Positions 40,372 to 49,764 of a DNA stretch of 64,000 nt are shown here, one piece after another. The notes below the pieces were generated by a model, which searched no databases, was not told the origin of the DNA, and worked only from the letters and a program-made list of their open reading frames with translations. Source of the stretch: Pectobacterium versatile. GTDB taxonomy: Bacteria; Pseudomonadota; Gammaproteobacteria; Enterobacterales; Enterobacteriaceae. Location of the stretch: the NCBI RefSeq assembly GCF_020166435.1, contig NZ_JAINZP010000005.1, forward strand, positions 124,001-188,000, given 5' to 3'. Made by a program: the position numbers and the translations under genes. The first letter of the stretch is position 1. Every line of letters begins with the position of its first letter.

Positions 40372-41316
40372 ATGAACCGATATCTGGCACTGCGCATCGG
40401 TCAGGCACTGCTCGTCCTGTGGGCGGCATTCACCCTGTCTTTTATCCTGCTTCAGGCGATGCCGGGTGATGCCGTACTGATCAAGTTTCAAAACCCAGAG
40501 CTCGGCCTGAGCGCCGAGCAGATCGCGCAGCTGCGTTTATCCTACGGTGCCGATACGCCGGTGCTCACGCAATATTTTCATGCGATAACCCAGATATTAC
40601 GTGGCGATCTCGGCCTCTCTCTTCAGGCTGGCGTGCCCGTCACCGAGCTTATTTCCGCGAATCTGCCACCCACGCTGCTGCTCGCGGTGCTGGGTTTCAT
40701 CGCCGCCGGGCTGTTGGCGTTCGCCCTCGCGTTCTTATCAACGCTGACGCCGTTTCAGTGGCTGCGAACCGCACTGCAATCGCTGCCATCACTGTTTGTT
40801 TCCGTGCCGACCTTCTGGCTCGGCATTGTGTTGATTCAGATCTTTTCTTTTCGTCTGGGGCTGATTCCCGTCATTAACCCCGGCGAATGGGAAGGGCTGA
40901 TTTTGCCGGTTCTCACGCTGGCGCTGCCGATCTCCGCCCCGCTCGCTCAGGTGCTGATGCGCAGCATCGATCAGGTGCAAACCCAACCGTTTGTTGCGGT
41001 AGCCCGTGCGAAAGGGGCCAGCCGCAGCGGCGTGCTCTGGCGACATATCGCCCGTAACGCGATGCTGCCCACGCTGACCATCGCCGGTTTGCTGCTGGGC
41101 GAGCTGATTGCGGGGGCGCTGATTACCGAAACTGTGTTTGGGCGTAACGGGCTCGGTCAGTTGACGCAAGAAGCCGTGAACTATCAGGACAGCAGCGTAT
41201 TACAGGCCATCGTGCTGATTTCCGCCGCCGCCTTTGTCGTCGTCAATTTGGTCGTCGACCTGCTCTATCCCTTTCTCGATCCGCGCCTGAAAAGAACGCC
41301 AGGAGCCACGCTATGA
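40372..41316 (+). CDS. ABC transporter permease (DppB type)
   Basis: A 314-residue inner-membrane permease with six helices. The DppB start RYLALRIGQALLVLWAAFTLSFIL and the EAA loop VAVARAKGASRSGVLWRHIARNA, which contacts the ATPase, are visible. It forms the channel with the next gene. Its stop overlaps the next start (ATGA). Confidence 0.92.
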   Translation: MNRYLALRIGQALLVLWAAFTLSFILLQAMPGDAVLIKFQNPELGLSAEQIAQLRLSYGADTPVLTQYFHAITQILRGDLGLSLQAGVPVTELISANLPPTLLLAVLGFIAAGLLAFALAFLSTLTPFQWLRTALQSLPSLFVSVPTFWLGIVLIQIFSFRLGLIPVINPGEWEGLILPVLTLALPISAPLAQVLMRSIDQVQTQPFVAVARAKGASRSGVLWRHIARNAMLPTLTIAGLLLGELIAGALITETVFGRNGLGQLTQEAVNYQDSSVLQAIVLISAAAFVVVNLVVDLLYPFLDPRLKRTPGATL

Positions 41317-42173
41317 CTACCGTACAACTGGAAAAAATCACATTTCCTCTTCTGCGTAAGCGACCGCTTCTGCGTCGCTACGCCTTTCAGCCGGGGCTGG
41401 CGCTAGCCTGGCTGGTCATGCTGACCGTCGTACTCTGGGCGCTGTTTCCCGGCTGGTTTACCAGCTATAGCCCGACAGAAGGCATCGCGGGCGCACAGCG
41501 GCTGGCACCTGACGCCGACTACTGGCTCGGCACCGACCAACTGGGGCGCGATCTCTATGCGCGCATTGTTTATGGCGCGGTGCACTCACTTTCCGGCGCG
41601 TTTATCGCCGTCGGGCTAGGTCTGGTGCTCGGCAGCCTGTTCGGCTTATTGGCAGGTGCAGTCGGCGGCTGGCTGGATAGCGTCGTGATGCGCAGTATCG
41701 ATGTCTTGCTGGCCATTCCCGGCCTGCTGCTGGCACTGAGCGTCATCATCCTGTTGGGTTTCGGCACGGTTAACGCCGCGATTGCCGTGGGCGTCACCTC
41801 CGTTGCCAGCTTCACACGACTGGTGCGTTCAGAAGTGCTGCGCGTACGCCACAGCGACTACGTCGAAGCCGCCTATGGCAGCGGCGGCACCTTTTTCAGC
41901 GTGCTGTGGCGACATATTCTGCCGAATTCACTGACCACCGTTTTCGCCTTTGCCGCTCTGCAATTCGGCAGCGCGATTCTGGCCATCTCCACACTGAGCT
42001 TCCTTGGCTATGGCGCACCGCCGCCCACGCCGGAATGGGGTCTGCTGATTGCCGAAGGCCGCAACTACATCGCAACCGCCTGGTGGCTAACCACCTTCCC
42101 CGGCCTGATTGTCGTGTTAGTTGTGCTGTCCGCTAACCACATCAGCCAGTCGATCAGGAGGACGGAACGATGA
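41313..42173 (+). CDS. ABC transporter permease (DppC type)
   Basis: A 286-residue inner-membrane permease. The N-terminal DppC part has LGTDQLGRDLYARIVYGA, and the EAA loop is YVEAAYGSGGTFFSVLWRHILPN. Overlaps both neighbours by 4 nt (ATGA), so expression is tightly coupled. Confidence 0.92.
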   Translation: MTTVQLEKITFPLLRKRPLLRRYAFQPGLALAWLVMLTVVLWALFPGWFTSYSPTEGIAGAQRLAPDADYWLGTDQLGRDLYARIVYGAVHSLSGAFIAVGLGLVLGSLFGLLAGAVGGWLDSVVMRSIDVLLAIPGLLLALSVIILLGFGTVNAAIAVGVTSVASFTRLVRSEVLRVRHSDYVEAAYGSGGTFFSVLWRHILPNSLTTVFAFAALQFGSAILAISTLSFLGYGAPPPTPEWGLLIAEGRNYIATAWWLTTFPGLIVVLVVLSANHISQSIRRTER

Positions 42174-43873
42174 GCCTATCAGCCAGCTTACAAACCAGCG
42201 CAGCCGTGCCTGTGTTGGCTCTGGAGAATGTCACGATTGCCTATCGCAGTGACGATCGCGAGCAGACGGTGGTCGAAGGCGTCTCTTTCCATATTCAGCC
42301 CGGTGAAGTGGTGGCGCTGGTAGGGGAATCCGGTTCAGGGAAAACGACTACCGCTCAGGCCGTCATCGGTTTACTCGCCGAAAACGGCAGGTTAACGCGC
42401 GGCGCCATTCGGCTAAACGGCGTGGATATCAGCGGCTGGTCGCAAAAACGATTGGATAGCGTGCGCGGTGCACAGATCAGCCTGATCCCGCAGGATCCCA
42501 CCAGCTCACTGAATCCGGTGCAAACCATCGGAGAGCAAGTGGATGAAATTCTGCGGATTCACCAGCGGGAAGATCGCCAGACTACCCGCCAGAAAACGCT
42601 GGCGCTGCTGGAGCGCGTGGGGCTAAACCAGCCGGAACTGCGGGCGAAACAGTACCCGCACGAGCTGTCCGGCGGAATGAAACAGCGCGTCCTGATCGCC
42701 ATTGCGATTGCGTTGAAGCCCGCGCTGATTATTGCTGACGAACCTACCAGCGCGCTGGATGTCACGGTGCAGAAACGTATTCTCGATCTGCTTGATGAAC
42801 TGCGGCGCGAAAATGGCACGGCGGTGCTGTTCGTGACTCACGATCTGGGCGTAGCCGCCGAACGTGCCGATCGCCTGCTGGTGTTCCAGAACGGCTACAT
42901 TCAGGAGCAAGGCCCAACGCTTGAGGTATTAAGCGCGCCGTCAAGCCACTATGCCCGCACGCTGCTGGCGAATGTTCCGTCGCTAAACCCAAGCCCACGT
43001 CCACAACGTGCCCCTACATCTGCATCTGACATTATTGTCTCGGTCGAAAATTTGGTGCAGACCTTTCCCCTGTCGGGTCGTAAAGGGGAACATTTTCGGG
43101 CGGTGGATGACGTCTCTTTCAGCGTGGCGCGCGGCACAACGCACGCCATTGTGGGCGAATCCGGTTCCGGTAAAACCACCACGGCGCGCAGTCTGCTCGG
43201 ATTCCACCATCCCAGCGCCGGGCGCATTCTGATCGACGGCACCGACATCACTCACCTGAAAAGTGAAGCGCTGCGTCAGTTCCGGCAAAAAATTCAGTTG
43301 GTCTATCAAAACCCTTTTGGCTCACTCGATCCGTCACAGCGGTTATATGACATCGTCGAGGAGCCGCTGCGCAATTTTAATCGCCATACCGCCGCGCAGC
43401 GGGAACGAAAAATTCATGAGATGTTCGAGCGCGTTGCCCTGCCGGTAGCGCTGCTATCACGCAAGCCGCGTGAACTGTCCGGCGGACAGCGCCAACGTGT
43501 CGCCATCGCGCGGGCGCTGGTGCTGGAACCACAGGTACTGGTGCTGGACGAAGCGGTTTCGGCACTGGATGTCACCGTGCAGGCGCAGATTCTGCGTTTA
43601 CTGACCGAGCTACAGGAATCACTGGGGCTGACGTACCTGTTCATTTCGCACGATTTGGCGGTAGTACGCCAGATCGCCGACACCGTTTCCGTGCTGTATC
43701 ACGGCAAGCAGCTTGAATCCGGCCCAGTGGAACAGATCTTCGCCCAGCCCGAACATCGCTATACCCGTGAACTCATCGAGGCCATCCCCGGACAGCAACA
43801 CCCGGCTTTTGCCCGTTTTCACCCTCCTCATATTCACACTGAACCCACATTCGCACTAAACCAAGGACTGTAG
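42170..43873 (+). CDS. ABC transporter ATPase with two nucleotide-binding domains
   Basis: A 567-residue fusion of DppD- and DppF-like ATPases. NBD1 has Walker A GESGSGKTTT (about 52), signature LSGGMKQRV and Walker B IIADEPTSALD; NBD2 has GESGSGKTTT (about 326), LSGGQRQRVAIARAL and VLVLDEAVSALD. Both sites look active. It energises import through the two permeases. The next gene begins 1 nt after its stop. Confidence 0.93.
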   Translation: MSLSASLQTSAAVPVLALENVTIAYRSDDREQTVVEGVSFHIQPGEVVALVGESGSGKTTTAQAVIGLLAENGRLTRGAIRLNGVDISGWSQKRLDSVRGAQISLIPQDPTSSLNPVQTIGEQVDEILRIHQREDRQTTRQKTLALLERVGLNQPELRAKQYPHELSGGMKQRVLIAIAIALKPALIIADEPTSALDVTVQKRILDLLDELRRENGTAVLFVTHDLGVAAERADRLLVFQNGYIQEQGPTLEVLSAPSSHYARTLLANVPSLNPSPRPQRAPTSASDIIVSVENLVQTFPLSGRKGEHFRAVDDVSFSVARGTTHAIVGESGSGKTTTARSLLGFHHPSAGRILIDGTDITHLKSEALRQFRQKIQLVYQNPFGSLDPSQRLYDIVEEPLRNFNRHTAAQRERKIHEMFERVALPVALLSRKPRELSGGQRQRVAIARALVLEPQVLVLDEAVSALDVTVQAQILRLLTELQESLGLTYLFISHDLAVVRQIADTVSVLYHGKQLESGPVEQIFAQPEHRYTRELIEAIPGQQHPAFARFHPPHIHTEPTFALNQGL

Positions 43874-43874
43874 A

Positions 43875-44909
43875 ATGGCAACGAAACGTCTGGGATTTTT
43901 CACGCGATTACTGGATGACGTCTCCGCCCAGCAGCGCTATCGGCTGGCGACGGAACAGATCGTCAAAGCCGAACAATTAGGCTTCGACAGCGCCTGGGTC
44001 GCACAGCACCACTTTCACGCGGATGAAGGCGGATTGCCGTCACCGCTGGTGTTTCTGGCACTGGTCGCCGCACGCACCCAACGCATCCAGCTCGGCACTG
44101 GCGTGATTACGCTGCCGATGGAAGAACCGCTGCGCGTAGCGGAAGACACCGCCGTGCTCGATTTACTCAGCAACGGCCGGCTGGAAGTCGGCGTGGGTTC
44201 TGGCGGTACACCATCCTCATTCGCCGCATTTGGTCACGACAGCGCGCAGCGCGGACAGATCCTCGGGCGCTATCTGGAAAAACTGCGCGCCGCGTGGCGA
44301 GGGGAAGCCTTGAGCGAAGACGGTAATCAGCTCTACCCTGCCGCGCCGCATTTGGATAAGCGCGTCTGGCAGGCCACGTTTTCCATCGAAGGTGCGGAGC
44401 GTGCCGGTAAAGCAGGCGATGGCCTGATGCTTTCCCGTACCCAGCCGCGCCCGGAACATTTCCCGGACGCCACGCTCGCCGATCTACAAAACACAATGAT
44501 CGATGCCTATTTGGCCGCGCTGCCCGATGGTGTCGCACCGCGCATCCTCAGCTCACGTAGCGTTTTCGTGGCTGACGATCGTCAATTAGCACTGAGTCTG
44601 GCAGAGAAAGGACTTAATCGTTCCGCCGCCCGTTCGGGCACGTTCCGCCCGATTCCTCACGACTCGGTGGAGGCGCTGATCGCCTCCTTCGATAGCCATG
44701 TTGGCACCGCGCAAGATGTCATCGCGTCACTGCGGGCAGACAGCTCGCTGGAGCGCGCGACCGATGTGACATTCCAGGTGCACTCCATCGATCCGCCGCA
44801 TGCGCTGATCCTTCGCTCGCTTGAACTGATAGCGACTCAGGTCGCCCCCGCTTTGGGCTGGAAGCCCGCCGTCAAACAGAAAAGCCCAATCGGGCAGGAG
44901 ATTGCATGA
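43875..44909 (+). CDS. FMN-dependent luciferase-like monooxygenase (KPN_01858 family)
   Basis: A 344-residue LLM-class flavin-dependent oxidoreductase. The TIM-barrel hallmarks are present: KAEQLGFDSAWVAQHHF at about 30-47, RIQLGTGVITLPMEEPLRVAEDTAVLD and GRLEVGVGSGG. Such enzymes use reduced FMN and O2 to cleave C-S or hydroxylate organic substrates. Lying in an operon with a dedicated importer, it probably oxidises the imported compound; an organosulfur or peptide-like substrate is inference only. It overlaps the next gene by 4 nt (ATGA). Confidence 0.85.
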   Translation: MATKRLGFFTRLLDDVSAQQRYRLATEQIVKAEQLGFDSAWVAQHHFHADEGGLPSPLVFLALVAARTQRIQLGTGVITLPMEEPLRVAEDTAVLDLLSNGRLEVGVGSGGTPSSFAAFGHDSAQRGQILGRYLEKLRAAWRGEALSEDGNQLYPAAPHLDKRVWQATFSIEGAERAGKAGDGLMLSRTQPRPEHFPDATLADLQNTMIDAYLAALPDGVAPRILSSRSVFVADDRQLALSLAEKGLNRSAARSGTFRPIPHDSVEALIASFDSHVGTAQDVIASLRADSSLERATDVTFQVHSIDPPHALILRSLELIATQVAPALGWKPAVKQKSPIGQEIA

Positions 44910-46039
44910 CGCACGCTAACACGTTACACACCCATGACGTACTGGATGCGCTGGCTGAAATCAGCCCGGATTCGGCACTCGCCGACGCCAGAAAAACCCG
45001 CGATGCGGCAACTCGCCACACCCAAGGCAGCTACGATGCGCTGTTTAACGCCGACGCCGCAGACAATGCGACATTACCGCTATCGCTACGCTTCTGGTTT
45101 GCGACAAAAATCAGCGGCTGGCAGCAGGATGAGCAGCTACAACATTTTTATGCCGAGCGGCTAGCGGACTTCCCTGAACCCTCGCTGACACCCGCGCTAC
45201 AGCTGGCGCTGGATCATGCCGAACGCCTGACGAAAACGCCCGTGCAAGCCTCGGCGTCCCACGTCAATGCGCTGGAGCAGGCGGGCTGGTCGGTAGATGA
45301 CATCGTGACGCTGTCGCAGCTCATTGCGTTTGTGAATTTTCAAAGCCGACTGCTGCGCGGCTATCGCCTGATTGCCGGTCATCGCATCAGCCAACCGCAT
45401 TCGCAGGCCGCCGTTGCAGGCCAGTGGCATACCCAACCGCAGACGCACAGCGGTAAGTCTGCGCCGCAGGCATTCACTCAGGCGGAACTGGATTGGGAAC
45501 CGTGGATCGCGCCCAAACCGCTGGCAGCATTTAATGCGGATGAGCAGGCGATTCTGGCGCGCTTCGGCCACACCCATTCCGACTATTTCCGTTTGCTAGG
45601 GCGCAACCTTCCGGTGCTGGAACAGCGCACGCTGACGGATAAAGGGATTTTCTATACCGCTGGCGGCCTGCCACGTAAAGAGCGCGAACTGATTGCCGCC
45701 GTCACCAGCAAGGTCAACGGTTGCATCTACTGCGCCTCAGTACATGCACGTAAAGCCAGCCAGCTCTCCAAGCAGGACAGTGACGTACAGCGACTGCTGG
45801 ACGTCGTCCCCAGCGGCGATTTGAGCATCGGCCAAAGTCCACGCTGGCAGGCGATTATCGATTTCTCGGCACGCCTTTCCGCCACGCCCGCACAGGTCAA
45901 CGCCAACGACCTGAAGCAGCTGCAAGAACAGGGGTTAGATGCGCTGGAGATTGTCGATGTGGTGCAGTCAGCGGCCTTCTTCTCATGGGCCAACCGACTG
46001 ATGCTCACGCTAGGTGAACCGTTCTGGCCAGAGCATTAA
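44906..46039 (+). CDS. CMD/alkylhydroperoxidase-domain fusion (Avi_7170 + Avi_7169 type)
   Basis: A 377-residue protein made of two carboxymuconolactone-decarboxylase/AhpD-like units. The N-terminal half (about 1-185) has the helical fold (LALDHAERLTKTP, LSQLIAFVNFQSRLLRGYRL) but no CxxC. After a Gln/His-rich linker (about 165-190) the second half carries the redox-active CxxC-x3-H centre (GCIYCASVHARKA) and the VVQSAAFFSWANRL helix. In related operons these halves can be separate genes. Likely role: a thiol-based peroxidase or redox partner of the monooxygenase. Last gene of the operon, followed by a terminator. Confidence 0.82.
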   Translation: MTHANTLHTHDVLDALAEISPDSALADARKTRDAATRHTQGSYDALFNADAADNATLPLSLRFWFATKISGWQQDEQLQHFYAERLADFPEPSLTPALQLALDHAERLTKTPVQASASHVNALEQAGWSVDDIVTLSQLIAFVNFQSRLLRGYRLIAGHRISQPHSQAAVAGQWHTQPQTHSGKSAPQAFTQAELDWEPWIAPKPLAAFNADEQAILARFGHTHSDYFRLLGRNLPVLEQRTLTDKGIFYTAGGLPRKERELIAAVTSKVNGCIYCASVHARKASQLSKQDSDVQRLLDVVPSGDLSIGQSPRWQAIIDFSARLSATPAQVNANDLKQLQEQGLDALEIVDVVQSAAFFSWANRLMLTLGEPFWPEH

Positions 46040-46348
46040 TACTCAAGCGGTCTGTTTCATCATTTTAATAAACAGACCGAGCTATTTTCAAAAAATATAT
46101 CTCACTGCGAATTTATTTAGTATCCATATAATTAAAATTCGCATAATTAAATACATTACCCCCCGCTTACTCATGTTTCTGAAAACCATCCCCCCTACCC
46201 ACAAGTGAAGTGAATATAAATTTTTTTATTTAATTCATTTTTTCAATTTAATCAGTGGAAGAAAAAACAAAATAAACTACAGTTTAATTACTGGCGAAAC
46301 TTAACCAGAAAAAACCCATCGACTAACATTAATAGAAAGGAAATTATT
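46040..46348. other. Terminator and promoter region before lectin-like gene
   Basis: A 309-bp gap: a terminator at 46048-46085, then very AT-rich sequence that contrasts with the GC-rich operon to the left. AAAGGAAATTATT precedes the next ATG. Confidence 0.65.
46048..46085 (+). terminator. Terminator of the ABC/monooxygenase operon
   Basis: The 10-bp perfect stem CGGTCTGTTT / AAACAGACCG has a 12-nt loop and is followed by AGCTATTTT. Confidence 0.82.
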
Positions 46349-46786
46349 ATGATTGGTATTTTAAAATATGCAGGAAATCAAGAATTAGCATTAGGTGTCT
46401 CCGATCAGCAAAAAGATGCCCAAGCGGTTCTTCTGCGTGCAGACTCTTCTCTCGATAAAATCCTGTGGAATTTGGATAGTAGAACAGGAGTAATTTCACT
46501 GGCGATAAGTGACGGGGCTCTAGCGCTGGCAATTAAAAACAAAGCTATTGCCAGCGGTACAGATCTCGTTTTGCAGTTAACCAATCAGAATGAAGTAACT
46601 CAAAAGTGGGATTTTTCGAGCAAACCTGGATTTATTTTTAGCCAAGCGAATAAATCCTATGTTATCGACGATGATACCCGTGGTGGTGCGGGCACACGCG
46701 TTCAGCTATTTGATTTTAATGGTTCAATCGCTCAGCAATGGAAATTCGTTCCTATTGATAGAATCTCTGCATTAGCTAGCGAATAA
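46349..46786 (+). CDS. Ricin-type beta-trefoil lectin-like protein
   Basis: A 145-residue protein with the three-fold pattern of ricin-B beta-trefoils: NQELALGVSDQQKDAQAVL...LWNLD, DGALALAIKNKAIASGTDLVL...KWDF and NKSYVIDDDTRGGAGTRVQLF...QQWKF, each repeat ending in a W (two as xxW QxW-like). It has no signal peptide and no fused enzymatic domain. Such free-standing trefoils bind carbohydrate; a toxic or host-interaction role is possible but not shown. The gene is monocistronic, AT-rich, with a strong terminator, and looks horizontally acquired. Confidence 0.7.
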   Translation: MIGILKYAGNQELALGVSDQQKDAQAVLLRADSSLDKILWNLDSRTGVISLAISDGALALAIKNKAIASGTDLVLQLTNQNEVTQKWDFSSKPGFIFSQANKSYVIDDDTRGGAGTRVQLFDFNGSIAQQWKFVPIDRISALASE

Positions 46787-46820
46787 AATAAACTGATATA
46801 TATCACGCTACATCAGTTTA

Positions 46821-46858
46821 AAAACCATCTTATTTTAATAAGATGGTTTTTGGTTTTT
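46821..46858 (+). terminator. Terminator of lectin-like gene
   Basis: The 14-bp stem AAAACCATCTTATT / AATAAGATGGTTTT with a 2-nt loop is followed by TGGTTTTTAT. It works in both directions on paper. Confidence 0.88.
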
Positions 46859-46859
46859 A

Positions 46860-47295
46860 TAATCTGCTCATAAGTATGAGTTGATAATGAATAAATTATC
46901 TAAAAGCAATACGATGCACTTATTCGAGCACTGCTTCACCATTGTCTGATTCATTCCTCTCACTAAAATTCTACGATAACCAATCAGGCGGCATGGCATT
47001 CGTGACGCCTGTTGTTACCTATTTTTCGTCCTACTTCATGGCATTACCGCTGTTGATTCAAGAGGAAAAGGATAAAGCACTCGCACCAGGGTTTGAAGCC
47101 GCGCATGGGGAATACCGTGGTATGGGTTTCATCATGTTTGGCACACGTATCGGGATTCCTTTATACCTGCGGGCGCGATTGATTCGACGCTACAGAGCTA
47201 TCGACACTGCCTTAATCTTATGAGTATTCTCGATGCAAAACGAATTTAATGCACCGTAATCAAACATTTTCACACAATGACAGCGAAAAAATGAG
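46860..47295. other. Poorly defined stretch before SUKH gene
   Basis: About 436 bp containing only one doubtful ORF (46942-47223). The first 80 bp are AT-rich; composition rises in GC afterwards, suggesting a junction between acquired and older DNA. Confidence 0.4.
46942..47223 (+). CDS. Unrecognised small ORF, possible gene fragment
   Basis: A 93-codon ORF from TTG 46942, or 76 codons from ATG 46993. It has a moderately hydrophobic start (FVTPVVTYFSSYFMALPLLI), then a charged middle and a basic end (RARLIRRYRAID). No good Shine-Dalgarno and no family recognised. It could be the remnant of a larger gene, perhaps the partner of the downstream SUKH protein. Confidence 0.25.
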   Translation: MSDSFLSLKFYDNQSGGMAFVTPVVTYFSSYFMALPLLIQEEKDKALAPGFEAAHGEYRGMGFIMFGTRIGIPLYLRARLIRRYRAIDTALIL

Positions 47296-48000
47296 ATGCA
47301 CAAACTTAATGACTTAGAAAGCTGGTTAATCAATCAGTTGCCGGAAGTAGCAGAAGACCTCAACCCCGGTGCAACGCACGACGAGCTTGATGCTTTTATA
47401 CAGCACATCGGCGTGGCAGTACCGGAAGATTTTCTGACGTTGTACCGCTGGCACAACGGACAGCGTATGGCGCAGAAAACCGGCCTGTGGTACGGCCTAA
47501 GCTTTTTACCTCTTGCACGCGTCATGCAAGAGGTCGATGGATGGCGAGAGGTTGTGAACACATCGAGTGATGACGATCTCGCCAGTTTGAATGACGCCAT
47601 GTCATCCACACCTCCCAGCTACGTAAAGCGCCTCTATGCCAATCCACTATGGGTCCCCTTCGCGTATGACTGGGGCAGCAACTATCTAGCTATCGATCTG
47701 GATCCCGATACGCAAGGCACGCGTGGACAGGTGATCAACTGCGGACGTGACGAAGAAAGAAAAATTGCCATCGCCCCCAGTCTCGATGCTTTCGTCCACT
47801 GGATGATGGAAGAGCTACACGCAGGCAACGTCAACATCCGTGTTGAGGATGACGGTGGCCGGAGTTTCAACACACTGCGGCCAGAGAAATACCATTTTCT
47901 CGATTCATTGGCTGCCATATTTAACGATACACCACCGCCAGCAGATACTTCAACAACATCAGGAAAATCAATCTGGTCCTGGCTCTGGAAGCGTCAATAA
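47296..48000 (+). CDS. SMI1/KNR4 (SUKH) family protein
   Basis: A 234-residue cytosolic protein of the SUKH superfamily: E-L-D-F-I-Q-H-I-G-type N-terminus with [50 protein letters not shown] and [15 protein letters not shown]. Bacterial SUKH proteins are often immunity proteins to polymorphic nuclease toxins, but many family members are stand-alone and of unknown function. No toxin gene is adjacent. An alternative ATG lies 5 nt upstream, in another frame. Confidence 0.75.
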   Translation: MHKLNDLESWLINQLPEVAEDLNPGATHDELDAFIQHIGVAVPEDFLTLYRWHNGQRMAQKTGLWYGLSFLPLARVMQEVDGWREVVNTSSDDDLASLNDAMSSTPPSYVKRLYANPLWVPFAYDWGSNYLAIDLDPDTQGTRGQVINCGRDEERKIAIAPSLDAFVHWMMEELHAGNVNIRVEDDGGRSFNTLRPEKYHFLDSLAAIFNDTPPPADTSTTSGKSIWSWLWKRQ

Positions 48001-48068
48001 ACGCCCCTTATTGGCATATCTCCACTAGGCTACGCAGCAAGCATGATCCACGATACAGGCACAATACC

Positions 48069-48824
48069 ATGATAAAACGCTTCTCCCTCACACTCACCTT
48101 ATTAACGCTTTCCGCATCGTCACTGGCGCAAGATACTCTGCCAGACGCGGTGAAGAGTATCGAAAAACAGGGCATTACGATCATCAAACCCTTCACTGCA
48201 CCCAGTGGCATGCAAGGCTGGCTGGGCAGCTATCAGGGCGTAGGGGTAACCATCTACTTAACGCCGGATGGTAAGCATGCTATTTCGGGTTATATGTATG
48301 ATGAACACGGCAACAACCTGAGCGAAGCGCTGATTCAACAGGAAGTGTATATTCCTGCTGGTCGTGAGATGTGGCAGAAATTACAGCAGGCGCCGTTTAT
48401 CACCGAAGGAGCGAAGGACGCGCCGCGTAAAATCATCGTCTTTGCCGACCCGTTCTGCCCGTACTGCAAACAGTTCTGGCAGCAGGCACAGCCGTGGGTG
48501 AAAGCAGGAAAAGTCCAACTGCAAACGCTGCTGGTCGGCGTCATTAAACCGGAAAGCGGGCGTTATGCCGCGGCGATTCTTGCCGCCAGCGATCCGGCTA
48601 AAGCCTGGCATGAATATGAGCTATCAAACGGCAAAACGGTGCCTCCGTTCCCCGAAGCATCATCCCGCGATATCTGGAATAACATTCAGCTTAATCAGCG
48701 GCTCATGGATGAATTAGGCGCGAACGTCACGCCTGCCATCTATTACCTGAATGATAAGGATGAGCTACAGCAGGTGGTTGGATTGCCGGATGAAAAGCAG
48801 CTAGCGGAGATGATGGGGAAATAA
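48069..48824 (+). CDS. dsbG: Thiol:disulfide interchange protein DsbG
   Basis: A 251-residue periplasmic protein (E. coli 248). The signal peptide spans about 1-20 ([15 protein letters not shown], cut before QDT). An N-terminal dimerisation domain precedes the thioredoxin fold with active-site C130-P-Y-C133 ([13 protein letters not shown]) and the cis-proline loop NVTPAIYY. DsbG protects single cysteines from sulfenylation and isomerises disulfides. It shares a bidirectional terminator with the convergent gene. Confidence 0.92.
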   Translation: MIKRFSLTLTLLTLSASSLAQDTLPDAVKSIEKQGITIIKPFTAPSGMQGWLGSYQGVGVTIYLTPDGKHAISGYMYDEHGNNLSEALIQQEVYIPAGREMWQKLQQAPFITEGAKDAPRKIIVFADPFCPYCKQFWQQAQPWVKAGKVQLQTLLVGVIKPESGRYAAAILAASDPAKAWHEYELSNGKTVPPFPEASSRDIWNNIQLNQRLMDELGANVTPAIYYLNDKDELQQVVGLPDEKQLAEMMGK

Positions 48825-48827
48825 ACA

Positions 48828-48857
48828 CAGGAGGGAATATCCCTCCTGATGTTTTCT
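48828..48857. terminator. Bidirectional terminator, dsbG / siderophore-interacting gene
   Basis: The stem CAGGAGGGA / TCCCTCCTG with a 3-nt loop is followed by ATGTTTTCTC, between convergent stops. Confidence 0.78.
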
Positions 48858-48858
48858 C

Positions 48859-49764
48859 TTAGCGGTGCGACCAGTAAGCCATAAAGTTGATCGTCTCTTT
48901 ATCAAGGTGGCGCTCATCAAGCAGATAGCGGCGTAGCCGTTTGATGGCAGATGATTCCCCCGCCGCCCAGGCGTAAAACGGGCGCGCTGCCGTTGCCCGC
49001 TCCCACAGTAGTTCGTCTTCCGGCGTCTCCGGTGCGATCTCATCACGGTTTGTACAGGCGCTAGCGGGAATCTTCACATCCTGTTGCACCGCAGCCAGCA
49101 GGCGTTCGCCCCATACCGTACTGCTGGTTTCCTCACGCGGTAACCAGTGAATCTGGGCAAAAGTGAACTCGCCCGACGTCACGCAGTCGCTCACTTTTGG
49201 CACTTCAAAAAAAGCCTGTACCGACGGTGGAGAAGGCTGGGTCGCCAACTGTTCAAGAATCCCCATGGCCGCTGGTAGCGCCGTTTCATCCGCAATCAGC
49301 AACACCTGCTCAATACTCTTGTGTGGTGCCCACTCATAGCCACCGCTGTCGCCATCAGCCTCTGCGTTGGGAGCAACAATTTGTAGCGCATCACCCGGAT
49401 TCGCGTGATGTGCCCAGCTTGAGGCTGGCCCAGTGTCACCGTGCAGCACAAAATCGATCGTTGCCTGCTGTGACTCACGTGAGACGGAACGCAGCGTATA
49501 AGTGCGCAAAATCGGACGGTGCTCGCGTGGAAGCGCCAGATAGTCCTGATACCAAGTGTCGCTCACAGCCATAGTCGTCAGCTCTCCGCTTTCACTGGCA
49601 AGCAACAGTTTGATGCGCTGATCCGGCGCGTCCAGTTTCATCTGGCTCACTTCCGAGCCAACGAACACACAGCGAACTAATGAAGGAGAGAGCAGCGTCT
49701 TGCTCTCTAAACGTAAATTGAACAACCGATAAGCTGAAGACGTCGTGCGGTTAGCTAAAGACAT
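48859..49764 (-). CDS. Siderophore-interacting FAD protein (ViuB/YqjH-like ferric reductase)
   Basis: A 301-residue flavoprotein. RTYTLRS (FAD-binding RxYT/S motif), FVLHGDTGPASSWA with the GPAS/W loop, LLIADETALPA and the C-terminal PFYAWAAGESSAIKRLRRYL are typical of siderophore-interacting proteins, which reduce ferric siderophores in the cytosol to release iron. The start ATG 49764 (MSLANRTTSS) is preferred; the frame runs 21 codons further. A Fur box 86 bp upstream supports iron control. Confidence 0.87.
   Translation of the reverse strand: MSLANRTTSSAYRLFNLRLESKTLLSPSLVRCVFVGSEVSQMKLDAPDQRIKLLLASESGELTTMAVSDTWYQDYLALPREHRPILRTYTLRSVSRESQQATIDFVLHGDTGPASSWAHHANPGDALQIVAPNAEADGDSGGYEWAPHKSIEQVLLIADETALPAAMGILEQLATQPSPPSVQAFFEVPKVSDCVTSGEFTFAQIHWLPREETSSTVWGERLLAAVQQDVKIPASACTNRDEIAPETPEDELLWERATAARPFYAWAAGESSAIKRLRRYLLDERHLDKETINFMAYWSHR

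Noticed and set aside
46048..46079. KdgR-like TGTTTCAT element
   Set aside because: It is one arm and loop of a perfect terminator hairpin; the second KdgR half-site is missing.
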